A stretch of DNA of 64,000 nucleotides from JBDSWU01 sp038230395 (GTDB lineage: Bacteria > Patescibacteriota > Saccharimonadia > Saccharimonadales > UBA4665), in NCBI GenBank assembly GCA_038230395.1, contig JBBRNI010000006.1, positions 3,132-67,131 of the forward strand, written 5' to 3'. Below the pieces are notes generated by a model, which saw only the letters and a list, made by a program, of their open reading frames with translations, had not been told where the DNA came from and did not search any database. Below are positions 42,851-51,484 of the stretch, one piece after another. The translations under genes were made by a program, and so were the position numbers. Positions within the stretch are counted from its first letter, which is position 1; every line of letters begins with the position of its first letter.

Positions 42851-43203
42851 TGACTAAGCAAGAACGCATACAAGTGCCGCTCGAGCCTGAGCTGCGTGAG
42901 TCGATAGAGGCAAAAGCGCGAAGCCTAGGTTTTGATTCCGCGCAAGCGTATTTGCGCGTAATCATAAAAGCTGAAGTTGAGGGTCGTAAACTATATTTTG
43001 ACGAACCAATACTCGAAGAGGCTAGCCGCATGGCCGTACAGGTAATCACCGCACAATTCCATGAGCACTTATTAGCTGTCCTCAATGATCACTTACCGCG
43101 GTTTACGACTATGGACCAAGCCCTTGCATACATTAGTAGCCGGTTTCGGCGTCAGCAGGGCATTGTGACCATAGAGTCATGGGGCTTAGAAACGAATGAC
43201 TGA
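42850..43203 (+). CDS. Ribbon-helix-helix DNA-binding protein (orphan antitoxin-like)
   Basis: A 117-residue protein whose first 45 residues show an RHH pattern: RIQVPLEPELRESIEAKARS (strand and helix 1), then GFDSAQAYLRVIIKAEV (helix 2). This resembles RelB/ParD/CopG-type antitoxins. The C-terminal part (VQVITAQFHEHLLAVLNDHL) has no recognised toxin-binding motif, and no toxin gene is adjacent: rpsO follows 53 nt later. The start codon touches a 15-bp palindrome, so autoregulation is likely. Confidence 0.72.
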   Translation: MTKQERIQVPLEPELRESIEAKARSLGFDSAQAYLRVIIKAEVEGRKLYFDEPILEEASRMAVQVITAQFHEHLLAVLNDHLPRFTTMDQALAYISSRFRRQQGIVTIESWGLETND

Positions 43204-43219
43204 TAGGTTGCTATTAGGG

Positions 43220-43248
43220 TTGCAATAGAGGCGCTGATCTGTTAATAT
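43220..43248 (+). promoter_or_regulatory. rpsO promoter
   Basis: TTGCAA at 43220-43225 and TAATAT at 43243-43248 are 17 nt apart; the rpsO ATG is 8 nt beyond the -10 box, so the transcript may be leaderless. Confidence 0.5.
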
Positions 43249-43256
43249 GTACCCAT

Positions 43257-43523
43257 ATGATCACAACTGAAAAGAAAACCGCGGCTATCAAAGGCTCGCA
43301 AGCACACGACAAAGACACGGGTGGCTCAAGCGCACAAGTAGCTGTGCTGACTGAGCGCATCAAAGAATTAACCGAGCACCTCAAAATCAACAAGCATGAT
43401 TTTATGGCTCGCCGTGGTTTGTTACAGATGGTTGGCAAGCGCCGCCGTTTGCTACGCTACATTGCTGCTCGTGACAGTCAGTCTTACGTCGAACTGATTC
43501 AAAAACTCGGCATCCGCCGCTAA
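43257..43523 (+). CDS. rpsO: Ribosomal protein uS15
   Basis: Small-subunit primary-binding protein uS15, 88 residues as usual. Marks: DTGGSSAQVAVLTERIKELT, HLKINKHDFMARRGLLQMVGKR and RRRLLRYIAARDSQSYVELI. No ribosome binding site is visible and the ATG lies 8 nt after a -10 box, so the mRNA is probably leaderless. The rpsO-pnp order is conserved across bacteria. A hairpin follows the stop codon. Confidence 0.97.
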   Translation: MITTEKKTAAIKGSQAHDKDTGGSSAQVAVLTERIKELTEHLKINKHDFMARRGLLQMVGKRRRLLRYIAARDSQSYVELIQKLGIRR

Positions 43524-43526
43524 GGT

Positions 43527-43564
43527 GCTTAGACTAGGGTTTCCCCTACAAGGGAAGCCTAAGC
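43527..43564 (+). other. Hairpin in the rpsO-pnp gap
   Basis: GCTTAG at 43527-43532 pairs with CTAAGC at 43559-43564, and inside TTCCC (43541-43545) pairs with GGGAA (43552-43556). No T run follows. It is probably a processing or attenuation structure at the 3' end of rpsO, as is typical of this gene pair. Confidence 0.5.
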
Positions 43565-43708
43565 TTGTGCACATTAACCTTTGAGCAGTTTGACTTTGGG
43601 CAAAGCAACAGATATATGCGCCATTATAGGCACAAGGCCGCGTAGTATATTTGCACTTTGGTCGAAGTCGCTATAATCCGCTTGAATAACAGAAAGATAG
43701 AGGACTGA

Positions 43709-45844
43709 ATGAGTCAAACTATTAACCCCTTTGGTAAAGACATTGTCACAGTCGAAACAGATTTTTGTGGCCGCAAACTAAGTTTAGAGGTCAACCGAGT
43801 CGGCTTCCGCACCAGCGGTAGTGTGCTTGTTCGCTACGGCGATACGGTCGTACTTGGTACGGCTATGGTCAGCCCGAACCGCTTGAGTGGTTTCGACTAT
43901 TTTCCGTTAAGTATTGACTATGAAGAACGCTTTTACGCAGCTGGTAAGATCAGTGGTAGCCGCTATGTCAAGCGCGAAGGTCGCCCCTCTGATGAAGCTA
44001 TTCTGATTGGTCGTTTAATTGATCGCCCAATACGACCTCTTTGGCCAAAAGGCTACAGGCACGAGGTGCAAGGCGTGGCTACCGTGCTTAGTATGGATCC
44101 AGCGTTTCGCCCTGATATGATTGCTATGATCGCTATGTCGGCAGCATTCATGCTGAGCGGCGCACCTTATGATGGACCCGTAGCAGGGCTCCGTGTTGGT
44201 TACAACAGTGATGGTAAGCTCGAAGCATTTTTGTCAGCCGATCAATTAGAAGAAGGTGGTCTCGACCTCGTCGTTGCCGGCACCAAAGACGCCATTATGA
44301 TGGTTGAAGCAGGAGCTAAAGAAGTAACCGAAGAACAGATTGCCGAAGCCCTGACATTTGCCCAAAAAGCCATGCAGCCAGCGATAGCCCTACAGGCGGA
44401 GCTCGTTAAGAAGCTGGGTGTTACCAAGAAAGAGTTTGAGCTTGATTTGCCAAACGAAGACATCCAGAAGGCCGTTGATGATTGGCTTGAGGGTAAACTG
44501 GGCGAAGACTTACGATTGCCGTACCCAGAACGAAATGTCCTAGTCCAAACGCTGCGAGATCAGATGCATGACTACTTTAACGAGCAGATGGACACCGAGT
44601 ACGCCATTGATCGCCGCACCTACGACGACGCTTTCACTTCAGCCGTGCACAAGGACGTCCGTAAGGGCATTATTGAGCACGGTGTTCGCCCTGATGGTCG
44701 TAAGTTTACTGAGGTCCGTCAACTGAGTCACGAAGTTGGCTTTTTGCCACGAGCCCATGGCTCTAGTCTGTTTACCCGCGGCATGACTCAAGGTATGAAC
44801 ATCGTTACCTTAGCGCCTTTAAGCTTTTCACAATCTATAGACACCATGGAGCGCAACACCGAAAAACGCTACATGCACCATTACAATGCCCCTGGCTACA
44901 CAGTAGGTGAAGTTAAGCGCCTTGGCAGTCCTGGTCGCCGCGAAATCGGCCACTCATACTTAGCCGAACGGGCTCTGCAATCTGTTATCCCAGACGAAGA
45001 GACATTTCCGTACGCCATTAGAAGCGTCACCGAGATAATGTCCCAGAATGGTTCAACATCTATGGCTGCTACGTGTTCTGCCTGCCTGGCGTTGATGGAC
45101 GCTGGCGTGCCTTTAAAAGCCCCTGTGAGCGGAATCGCTATGGGTCTGATCATGGACGGCGACAAGCCAATCATCCTTACCGATATTGCAGACGCCGAAG
45201 ACTTTGCTGGTGACATGGACTTCAAGACCGCTGGTACCGCCAAAGGGATAACAGCGCTGCAAATGGACATGAAAGTACATGGTCTGCCTGTAGAGATATT
45301 AACCAAAGCGTTAGTTGAAGGACGCACCGGCCGTGCCCACATCCTGAATAGCATGCTCGAAACGCTGGCCGCACCACGAGCCGAGATGAGCCCCTACGCG
45401 CCACGCGTCGAGTCCATCAAAATCAACCCTGAGAAAATCCGTGAAGTGATTGGTAAAGGTGGTGAAACTATTCAGAAGATTACCGCAGAAACCGGTACGA
45501 CTATCGACATCAAAGAAGACGGTACTGTTATGATCGCTAGCCCTGACGTGGAGAGCATTACCGCTGCTAAGCAGTGGATCCGCAGTATCACAGACGACCC
45601 AGAAGTCGGCACTATTTACACCGACCGCCCAGTAGTCAGTGTCATGGACTTTGGCGCTTTTGTCAGCATTATGCCAGGCAAAGATGGCCTAGTTCACATT
45701 AGTGAAATCTCTGAAGAGCGCATCGAAAAGACTAGTGATGTCTTGAAAGAGGGTGATTTGGTCACCGTAAAGCTAATCGCTATTGATGACCGGGGTCGAC
45801 TACAACTTTCTATGAAAGCCGCCGCCCGCGAGCTAAAAAGCTAA
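43709..45844 (+). CDS. pnp: Polyribonucleotide nucleotidyltransferase (PNPase)
   Basis: Phosphorolytic 3'-5' exoribonuclease of mRNA decay. The 711 residues include two RNase PH-like halves (the second with the conserved acidic cluster in DIADAEDFAGDMDFK near 490-505), a KH domain starting near 571 (IREVIGKGGETIQKI) and a C-terminal S1 domain (DFGAFVSIMPGKDGLVHISE). TATAAT at 43672-43677 and AGAGG before the ATG give it its own start signals. A family B structured element begins directly after its stop codon and recurs after rnj. Confidence 0.98.
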   Translation: MSQTINPFGKDIVTVETDFCGRKLSLEVNRVGFRTSGSVLVRYGDTVVLGTAMVSPNRLSGFDYFPLSIDYEERFYAAGKISGSRYVKREGRPSDEAILIGRLIDRPIRPLWPKGYRHEVQGVATVLSMDPAFRPDMIAMIAMSAAFMLSGAPYDGPVAGLRVGYNSDGKLEAFLSADQLEEGGLDLVVAGTKDAIMMVEAGAKEVTEEQIAEALTFAQKAMQPAIALQAELVKKLGVTKKEFELDLPNEDIQKAVDDWLEGKLGEDLRLPYPERNVLVQTLRDQMHDYFNEQMDTEYAIDRRTYDDAFTSAVHKDVRKGIIEHGVRPDGRKFTEVRQLSHEVGFLPRAHGSSLFTRGMTQGMNIVTLAPLSFSQSIDTMERNTEKRYMHHYNAPGYTVGEVKRLGSPGRREIGHSYLAERALQSVIPDEETFPYAIRSVTEIMSQNGSTSMAATCSACLALMDAGVPLKAPVSGIAMGLIMDGDKPIILTDIADAEDFAGDMDFKTAGTAKGITALQMDMKVHGLPVEILTKALVEGRTGRAHILNSMLETLAAPRAEMSPYAPRVESIKINPEKIREVIGKGGETIQKITAETGTTIDIKEDGTVMIASPDVESITAAKQWIRSITDDPEVGTIYTDRPVVSVMDFGAFVSIMPGKDGLVHISEISEERIEKTSDVLKEGDLVTVKLIAIDDRGRLQLSMKAAARELKS

Positions 45845-45948
45845 TGAGAATGCACATTTTGATCGATAACTTCCGTTCCGATGCTCACCGTACTTTTAGT
45901 ACGGCTGTGCTTCGGTACTCAGTTTTCAACCAAACTGCACTATTCTCA
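45845..45948 (+). repeat. Family B structured element, copy 1 (after pnp)
   Basis: Begins at the base after the pnp stop. Outer arms TGAGAAT (45845-45851) and ATTCTCA (45942-45948) pair, followed inward by TGCA/TGCA and ATTTTG/CAAAC pairing. The centre is CTCACCGTACTTTTAGTACGG, a CCGTAC/GTACGG hairpin with a TTTTA loop, then GCTTCGGTACTC. The same order occurs at 49001-49110. Confidence 0.8.
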
Positions 45949-45974
45949 GCAGCTCTTCCAGTCAGAGATGATAC

Positions 45975-46187
45975 ATGATAAACAAGCTTGATCGCTGGCA
46001 CAAATCATCGACTGGATACGCGGTTTTTGCATTGCTGGAGTTGGGCATGAGCTACGTCTTCGCTAGTTTCACAATCGATAAAGGGAACCCGTGGGACTTT
46101 ATATTTGCCGTATTGTTCCTAGTCGGGGCCATTCAAAATTTTGTACAACTCATAAAGAAACTACAGCATGCGCCAACTAGAAAGTAA
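45975..46187 (+). CDS. Small two-helix membrane protein
   Basis: A 70-residue protein with two hydrophobic helices (about 15-32 and 42-60) separated by TIDKGNPWD, and basic ends (MINKLDRWHK and KKLQHAPTRK). It is followed 6 nt later by the uracil-DNA glycosylase gene, implying cotranscription. No family recognised. Confidence 0.65.
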   Translation: MINKLDRWHKSSTGYAVFALLELGMSYVFASFTIDKGNPWDFIFAVLFLVGAIQNFVQLIKKLQHAPTRK

Positions 46188-46193
46188 TTTATA

Positions 46194-46796
46194 ATGCCAA
46201 CTAATCAGCAGCAGTTAGACGCACTTGCTCAGCAGATTATTGATGACCAGGTGACGCTTGAGCTGGCGGAGCAGGCGACACAATTAGTGTTTGGTGAGGG
46301 GAATCCGGAGGCTGAGGTGGTACTGATCGGTGAAGCGCCGGGCAAAAATGAAGATCTGCAAGGTATTCCGTTTGTCGGTGCGTCTGGCAAGTTTCTGAAT
46401 GAAATGCTTGAAATGATTGGCATGAAGCGGGAAGATATTTATATTACGAATATTGTAAAATATCGTCCCCCAGATAACCGGGATCCAACCCCTGCCGAAA
46501 AGAAAGCCTTTTTGCCATATTTGCAGAGCCAGTTAGAAGTTATTCAGCCTAAAGTTGTCGTCACCCTCGGACGTCACAGCATGAATTGCTTCCTACCGGA
46601 TTTACAAATAAGTCAGGTCCACGGCCAACCTAAGCGTGTCAAACTGAGTCTTAAAGCGGACTCTGATGACACACTTACGGTCGTTATCCTGCCTTTGTAT
46701 CACCCGGCCGCAGCCTTATATAATCCGCTGCAAAGGCAAACGCTGATTGATGATTTTAATCTCATCCCAGCAATCATTAATAAAGTAAATAAATAA
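46194..46796 (+). CDS. Family 4-like uracil-DNA glycosylase lacking Fe-S cysteines
   Basis: Removes uracil from DNA. The 200-residue protein has motif GEAPGKNEDLQGIPFVG near residues 46-62, ITNIVKYRPPDNRDPTP near 84-100 and the C-terminal LYHPAAALYNP. It follows the family 4/5 (4Fe-4S) type closely, including VFGEGNPEAEVVLIG. The four cluster cysteines are absent: the N-terminal CxxC segment is missing, KCRPP reads KYRPP, and the Cys after the acidic PAE stretch is Phe in KKAFLPYL. The only Cys is in MNCFLP. The catalytic frame is intact, so an active, cluster-free enzyme is likely (inference). Confidence 0.9.
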   Translation: MPTNQQQLDALAQQIIDDQVTLELAEQATQLVFGEGNPEAEVVLIGEAPGKNEDLQGIPFVGASGKFLNEMLEMIGMKREDIYITNIVKYRPPDNRDPTPAEKKAFLPYLQSQLEVIQPKVVVTLGRHSMNCFLPDLQISQVHGQPKRVKLSLKADSDDTLTVVILPLYHPAAALYNPLQRQTLIDDFNLIPAIINKVNK

Positions 46797-46820
46797 TTAT
46801 CTCTAAAATAAGGAGAATTA

Positions 46821-48992
46821 ATGGAAACATTTAACCCAACAGAACTACAGCCTCCAGCCAAAAATGGCGACGGCGATAGCAAAAACAATAATCGATCACG
46901 CTCTGGCGGCGGTCGTGCTGGCGATAAACCAGCCGGGGGCCGCGGACGCAGTGGCCAGGGCGGTCAAGGAAGTCAAAGCGGAGGAGGCCGGGGTGGTAAT
47001 GGCAATGGCCAAAAACCAGTCGGCATAACCAGCAGTCTCACGACCTCACGCGGTCAAGCGGTGCGCGCCCAGAGACGGACACAGGCTGATGCGCAACGCA
47101 TAGCCAACCAATACCTAACTGCCGAAAACTCACCTAAGCCAGCTCGCGCAAACTTTATCGACGACACCCCACGACTCAAAGTGATAGGTCTTGGTGGTAT
47201 GGACGGCGGTGGCTCAAAGAACATGATCGTCATTGAGTACATGAATGACGCCGTCATCATGGACTGCGGTAACGACCTTGGTGTCGACCTGCCCGGTATT
47301 AATTACGGCATCGCTGATACGACCTATCTTGAAAGCATTCACCACAAGTTACGTGCTTACGTCATCACTCACGGTCACCTTGACCATATTGGTGGCTTAC
47401 CACATATCGTCCCGCTATTTCCTGCACCAATTTATGGCTCTAAGTTCACTATTGGTCGCGTCGAAGAAATCTTTGAAAACTTCGGACTACCTATGCCCGA
47501 AGGTTTTGAACTGAAGACTGTAACTATGAACGAGAATACACACGAACGCCTCAAAATTGGTGAATTTTTCGTGGAGTTAGTGCGCATCACTCACTCGATT
47601 CCAGGTAGTACTTGTATAGTTTTGGACACGCCAGTTGGTCGCCTAATTAACACTGGTGATTTCCGTCTTGACCCTAATCCACTTGACCACGAACGGAGTG
47701 ATATTGAGCGCTTAGAAGAGCTTGGTAACGAAGGTGTTTTGGCGCTTCTTAGTGAGTCAACAACCACCGAGCGCCCTGGACGCACGCCGAGTGAGTCAAC
47801 TATTGAGCAGACCTTTAGTGACATTATGGAGAACGCCCCCGGTCGTATTTTTGTCGGCTTGTTTTCGACTAACATGAACCGTGTACAGATGATTATCAAT
47901 GCTGCTGTGCGTCATAACAAAAAGGTGGCCATGGACGGCCGCAGTATGGTTAGCACATTAGAAATGGCTGTTCGTCATGGCTTTGTACGCATTCCTAAGG
48001 GCACGTTTGTGCCCATAGCATCAGCTGCAACTATGAAAGACACCGACCTGGTCGTAGTTTGTACTGGATCTCAGGGCGAGCCTAGCTCGGCCCTGCAACG
48101 TATGAGTAACGGTGAGCACAGGCACGTCAAACTCAAAGAGCAGGATACCGTCATTCTTTCTAGTACGCCAATTCCGTACTCAGGTAATGACTCTAAGATC
48201 CGTTCAATGGTCGACGACCTTCTTAAAAAGGGAGTTCATGTCCGCCGCCACGAAACTCGTGAAGTTGACGGCGTCGGCCCGCTTCACGTGTCCGGTCATG
48301 CTTCGCGCGACGAATACGCTGACATGATTAACATGACCAAGCCAAAGTTCTTCATCCCGATATATGGTGACTTTACGGCCAAAAAATATCACCTTGACCT
48401 TGCGGTTGAGCAGGGTATACCACGTGCTAACTGCTTGAGTGTTGAAAATGGCGAAGTAATCGCCCTGACCCCTGACAAGATGGAAGTTATCGGCGAAGTA
48501 CCCCACGGTACGATGCTGGTTGACCAAACAGGTGCAATTGTTAGTAATGTTGTTGTCAAAGATCGCGTGCTTTTGGCCGAAGAAGGTCTAGTCGCGGTTG
48601 TCCTAACAATCGACAAAAAGTCTGGTAACTTGATGACCAGCCCAGATATCATTAGCCGAGGATTTATCTACATGCGTGATAACGAAGAGTTGATGAATGG
48701 CTTCCGCATGGAACTCAAGCGGGCAGTTCAGCAGCGCTTCAAGCGCATTGATCTTGACCGCTTCAAAGCTGAGCTCAAAGACCACGTGACTCACTATTTG
48801 TTTGAGCAGACGGGGCGTAGCCCAATTGTTATACCAGTGGTGAACATCATCGGTGGTGGTGGTAAAAACGATCCAAAACCTGCTGCTCCTGGTGAGCCAG
48901 TTAAGTCACCAGAAGAAGTTGCCTCTGACCAGCAGAAACGCTTCCAAGAAATGCGTGCCCGCCTCCTGACCCAAGACGCTCGCACCGACTAG
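46821..48992 (+). CDS. rnj: Ribonuclease J with Gly/Arg-rich N-terminal extension
   Basis: Endonuclease and 5'-3' exonuclease of the metallo-beta-lactamase/beta-CASP fold, central to mRNA turnover. Residues about 15-75 are a low-complexity Gly/Arg/Gln extension (RGG-like, probably RNA-binding). The catalytic core starts near 113 (LKVIGLGGMDGGGSKNMIVI), with THGHLDHIGGLPH near 183-195, INTGDFRLDP, CTGSQGEPSSAL and HVSGHASRDE. A C-terminal domain with an IIGGGGKND stretch follows. AAGGAGA precedes the ATG. A family B element lies just after its stop. Confidence 0.97.
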   Translation: METFNPTELQPPAKNGDGDSKNNNRSRSGGGRAGDKPAGGRGRSGQGGQGSQSGGGRGGNGNGQKPVGITSSLTTSRGQAVRAQRRTQADAQRIANQYLTAENSPKPARANFIDDTPRLKVIGLGGMDGGGSKNMIVIEYMNDAVIMDCGNDLGVDLPGINYGIADTTYLESIHHKLRAYVITHGHLDHIGGLPHIVPLFPAPIYGSKFTIGRVEEIFENFGLPMPEGFELKTVTMNENTHERLKIGEFFVELVRITHSIPGSTCIVLDTPVGRLINTGDFRLDPNPLDHERSDIERLEELGNEGVLALLSESTTTERPGRTPSESTIEQTFSDIMENAPGRIFVGLFSTNMNRVQMIINAAVRHNKKVAMDGRSMVSTLEMAVRHGFVRIPKGTFVPIASAATMKDTDLVVVCTGSQGEPSSALQRMSNGEHRHVKLKEQDTVILSSTPIPYSGNDSKIRSMVDDLLKKGVHVRRHETREVDGVGPLHVSGHASRDEYADMINMTKPKFFIPIYGDFTAKKYHLDLAVEQGIPRANCLSVENGEVIALTPDKMEVIGEVPHGTMLVDQTGAIVSNVVVKDRVLLAEEGLVAVVLTIDKKSGNLMTSPDIISRGFIYMRDNEELMNGFRMELKRAVQQRFKRIDLDRFKAELKDHVTHYLFEQTGRSPIVIPVVNIIGGGGKNDPKPAAPGEPVKSPEEVASDQQKRFQEMRARLLTQDARTD

Positions 48993-49000
48993 TGGCGGCC

Positions 49001-49110
49001 GCATGGCTGGGTGCATTTTGGGCGAGTAACTCCAGTCCGCACTCACCGTACTTTTAGTACGGTTCGTTTGTGGGCTTCGCTACTCATCCCAAACTGCACT
49101 CAAGCCTTGC
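49001..49110 (+). repeat. Family B structured element, copy 2 (after rnj)
   Basis: Starts 8 nt after the rnj stop. The arms (49001-49028 and about 49081-49110) pair imperfectly, GCATGGCT with AGCCTTGC-type ends and GGGTGCATTTTGGG with CCCAAACTGCACT. The centre repeats CTCACCGTACTTTTAGTACGG and GCTTCGCTACTC of the copy after pnp. Confidence 0.8.
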
Positions 49111-49182
49111 ACCCGCTAGCTTTCACAGCGGGATTGATAACCTTTAGCATAAGAGTTATTATGTTTGCAGTAAAGATTCGTC

Positions 49183-51420
49183 GTGAAAACAGAAAAAACT
49201 ACCAAAACACATACCCCCAGAAGGGTAGCTATAAAGCCCAAACACGCTAAGCCGTATCGTAAGCGTCACTATGCTTTGTTGCTCGTGATGTTGGCGGCGG
49301 CTTTTGTGCTGTTCGCGGTAGTTATCAATATCCGCATACGCGTTGCTGACGGGAGCACCGACACTAGCGATTTTGTTAAAAGTAGCTTCGGTCGAGTGGC
49401 TAGCGCGCAGCAAACCGTGTCCTCCAGTTATGGCTTTAATTTCAAATATGACCCTCGTCGTTTGTATGCCAGCGCCGTCGATGGTTCGACAGGAAAGCTC
49501 TATATCGGGTACGAGCTAGCTAGCGAACGGCTGTACCAAACAATCAAATTATCAACTAACGCCGTGCCGCGAATTGCTACCGATCCCGATACGATTAGCA
49601 TCGATTACTATCCTTCGGAGGGAACTGAAACTAACTTAGAGACCATAGAACAGGCACATGTGGCCGCTAAACAAGGTGGTGGCGGTGGAGCAGTACCAAC
49701 AGTAGTAGCATCAAGTGCGGTGAACCTGAACAATCTTCGATGGAAGCGAACTAACTGGAAGCTAGTTTCGGCCGGTCAGCTGGCTAGTCAATTATCAGCA
49801 ACTTTCGTTAGCTACACCACTGTTATAAACGGCAAAACAGTCATTATGCGCACGAATAATCGTTTAGGCACAGTCAGTGATAATTCGGATATTGATGCGA
49901 TTGCCAGATCATTCAGCAGTGGAGTGCCAAAGTTGAGTTACGTTGCACCATCGCCTCAATTAGCTAGCAAAATTGCCAAAAGCCGATCACTGCTCGATAC
50001 TGTGCTGTTTTCTTCGGCGTCGGCACAAGATAGTTTGGACACGCAAACTATTAGCGCCCTGTACGCGCCAGCAGTAGTCAAAATTTATAATGCCTATTGC
50101 ACAGACATTTCCGTAAAAGGCCAGCCATATATATCAGGGGCCTGTGCAGGCGTTAGTGGCTCAGGGTTCTTTATTGGTAGCAACGGCATCATCGCGACAA
50201 ATGGCCACGTTGTTACTGCCGACCCCAAGGATTTAGTAATTGAAAATGCCTATACTGCTGCCGCGGTAGGTAATGGCAAACCACTCGTCAAACTAGCACT
50301 ACTTGCTGGCCTCGATTTGAACCAGCTGGGCTTAATAACAGATGACGCAACACTCTTAGATACTATCTTCAATGCCGTTTACGATATGCCAAGTACTGAC
50401 TTTGCCAAGTCAAATGATGTCCAAAACCTGTTAGTTGGACTGGATAGCCAGGACCCCGATGTAGATAAACTACTGGTTGCCACCAATGCCCGTAAAAGCT
50501 ACGGCAACACTGGGGATGTGGCACAGGCAACACTACTAGCAGCCAACTACCGAGCGGCTGACGGTGTTACTAAATACCGAAATTCGGACGTAGCTCTTAT
50601 AAAAATTAGCGGCAATAACTATCCCATCGTGCATCTTGGTGATATATCAGAAGTCAGCCAGGGCAGTAGCCTGAGCATACTCGGCTTTCCAGCCGCCGCT
50701 AGCGATAACGGTATAGTAGCCAAAAACGTCTCCGACGTGACGCTTACTACCGGCAAGGTGTCGGCTATCAAAACAGCTAATGGCGACAGTCGTAACCTCA
50801 TCGAGACTGATACCACAATTGGCCATGGTAATAGTGGTGGGCCAGTCTTTGATGGCAATGGTAATGTTATAGGCATTGCTACCTATACGATTGATGGTGG
50901 AGGCCGAGGGGCAGGTACATTTAACTACGTGCGCGATATCCAGGACCTCAAAGATCTTGCCAGTGCCAACGGCATTCATTTTGCAACTACTAGCTCAACC
51001 CAATTAGCCTGGCAAAAGGCTATTACGGCCTTCGATACTGCCCATTATTCCAAATCGCTCAAGTACTTTGCGCAGGCCAAAAAGCTGTACCCAGTGCATC
51101 CTACGGTCGCTAGCTTTGTATCAAGGGCTGAGCACAACGTTAGCGCCGGCAAAGACGTCAAGGATTTTCCAATTGGTTTGATAATCGGTGGGGCAGTAAC
51201 CGCTCTGGTGGTCGCCGCTGGCTCCGTTGTTCTGATAGCCCGTCATCACGCCAAGCATCAAATATTTAAGCTTGCCAGTGGGCAAGTTGCTGCAGAGGCG
51301 GTTAGCCATGACCAGAGCTCAGCTGGTGGATTTTATTACCCAGTACTACCAGAAGTAAGTCATAACCCTGCAACAGCTTTGCCAGCCGTAAGACCATCGG
51401 CACATAGCCTCCACCGCTGA
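49183..51420 (+). CDS. Membrane-anchored trypsin-like serine protease with two membrane helices
   Basis: A 745-residue protein. A basic N-terminus precedes a membrane helix at about 31-51. Residues about 60-290 form an unrecognised extracytoplasmic region. The protease domain (about 295-610) holds the triad: His in ATNGHVV near 341, Asp in NSDVALIKI near 468 and Ser in GHGNSGGPVF near 551, with a long insertion between His and Asp. A short TPR-like stretch (SLKYFAQAKKLYPVHPTVAS) follows, then a second membrane helix near 662-683. It begins with GTG. HtrA-like quality control or surface processing is the likely role. Confidence 0.88.
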   Translation: MKTEKTTKTHTPRRVAIKPKHAKPYRKRHYALLLVMLAAAFVLFAVVINIRIRVADGSTDTSDFVKSSFGRVASAQQTVSSSYGFNFKYDPRRLYASAVDGSTGKLYIGYELASERLYQTIKLSTNAVPRIATDPDTISIDYYPSEGTETNLETIEQAHVAAKQGGGGGAVPTVVASSAVNLNNLRWKRTNWKLVSAGQLASQLSATFVSYTTVINGKTVIMRTNNRLGTVSDNSDIDAIARSFSSGVPKLSYVAPSPQLASKIAKSRSLLDTVLFSSASAQDSLDTQTISALYAPAVVKIYNAYCTDISVKGQPYISGACAGVSGSGFFIGSNGIIATNGHVVTADPKDLVIENAYTAAAVGNGKPLVKLALLAGLDLNQLGLITDDATLLDTIFNAVYDMPSTDFAKSNDVQNLLVGLDSQDPDVDKLLVATNARKSYGNTGDVAQATLLAANYRAADGVTKYRNSDVALIKISGNNYPIVHLGDISEVSQGSSLSILGFPAAASDNGIVAKNVSDVTLTTGKVSAIKTANGDSRNLIETDTTIGHGNSGGPVFDGNGNVIGIATYTIDGGGRGAGTFNYVRDIQDLKDLASANGIHFATTSSTQLAWQKAITAFDTAHYSKSLKYFAQAKKLYPVHPTVASFVSRAEHNVSAGKDVKDFPIGLIIGGAVTALVVAAGSVVLIARHHAKHQIFKLASGQVAAEAVSHDQSSAGGFYYPVLPEVSHNPATALPAVRPSAHSLHR

Positions 51421-51449
51421 AGACTAAGTCCAAACTAAGCACAAGCCCA

Positions 51450-51478
51450 TTGACAAATGCTGTATTTCTTGCTATAGT
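51450..51478 (+). promoter_or_regulatory. Promoter of the 51485 gene; leaderless start
   Basis: TTGACA at 51450-51455 and TATAGT at 51473-51478, 17 nt apart, with the ATG only 6 nt after the -10 box. This is the clearest leaderless promoter in the window. Confidence 0.75.
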
Positions 51479-51484
51479 ACGGTC

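Noticed and set aside
19795..43708. tRNA or other stable RNA genes in the longer gaps
   Set aside because: I looked for acceptor-stem pairing with a T-loop GTTCRA pattern in the gaps at 19.8, 33.7, 39.8, 42.7 and 43.5 kb and found none.
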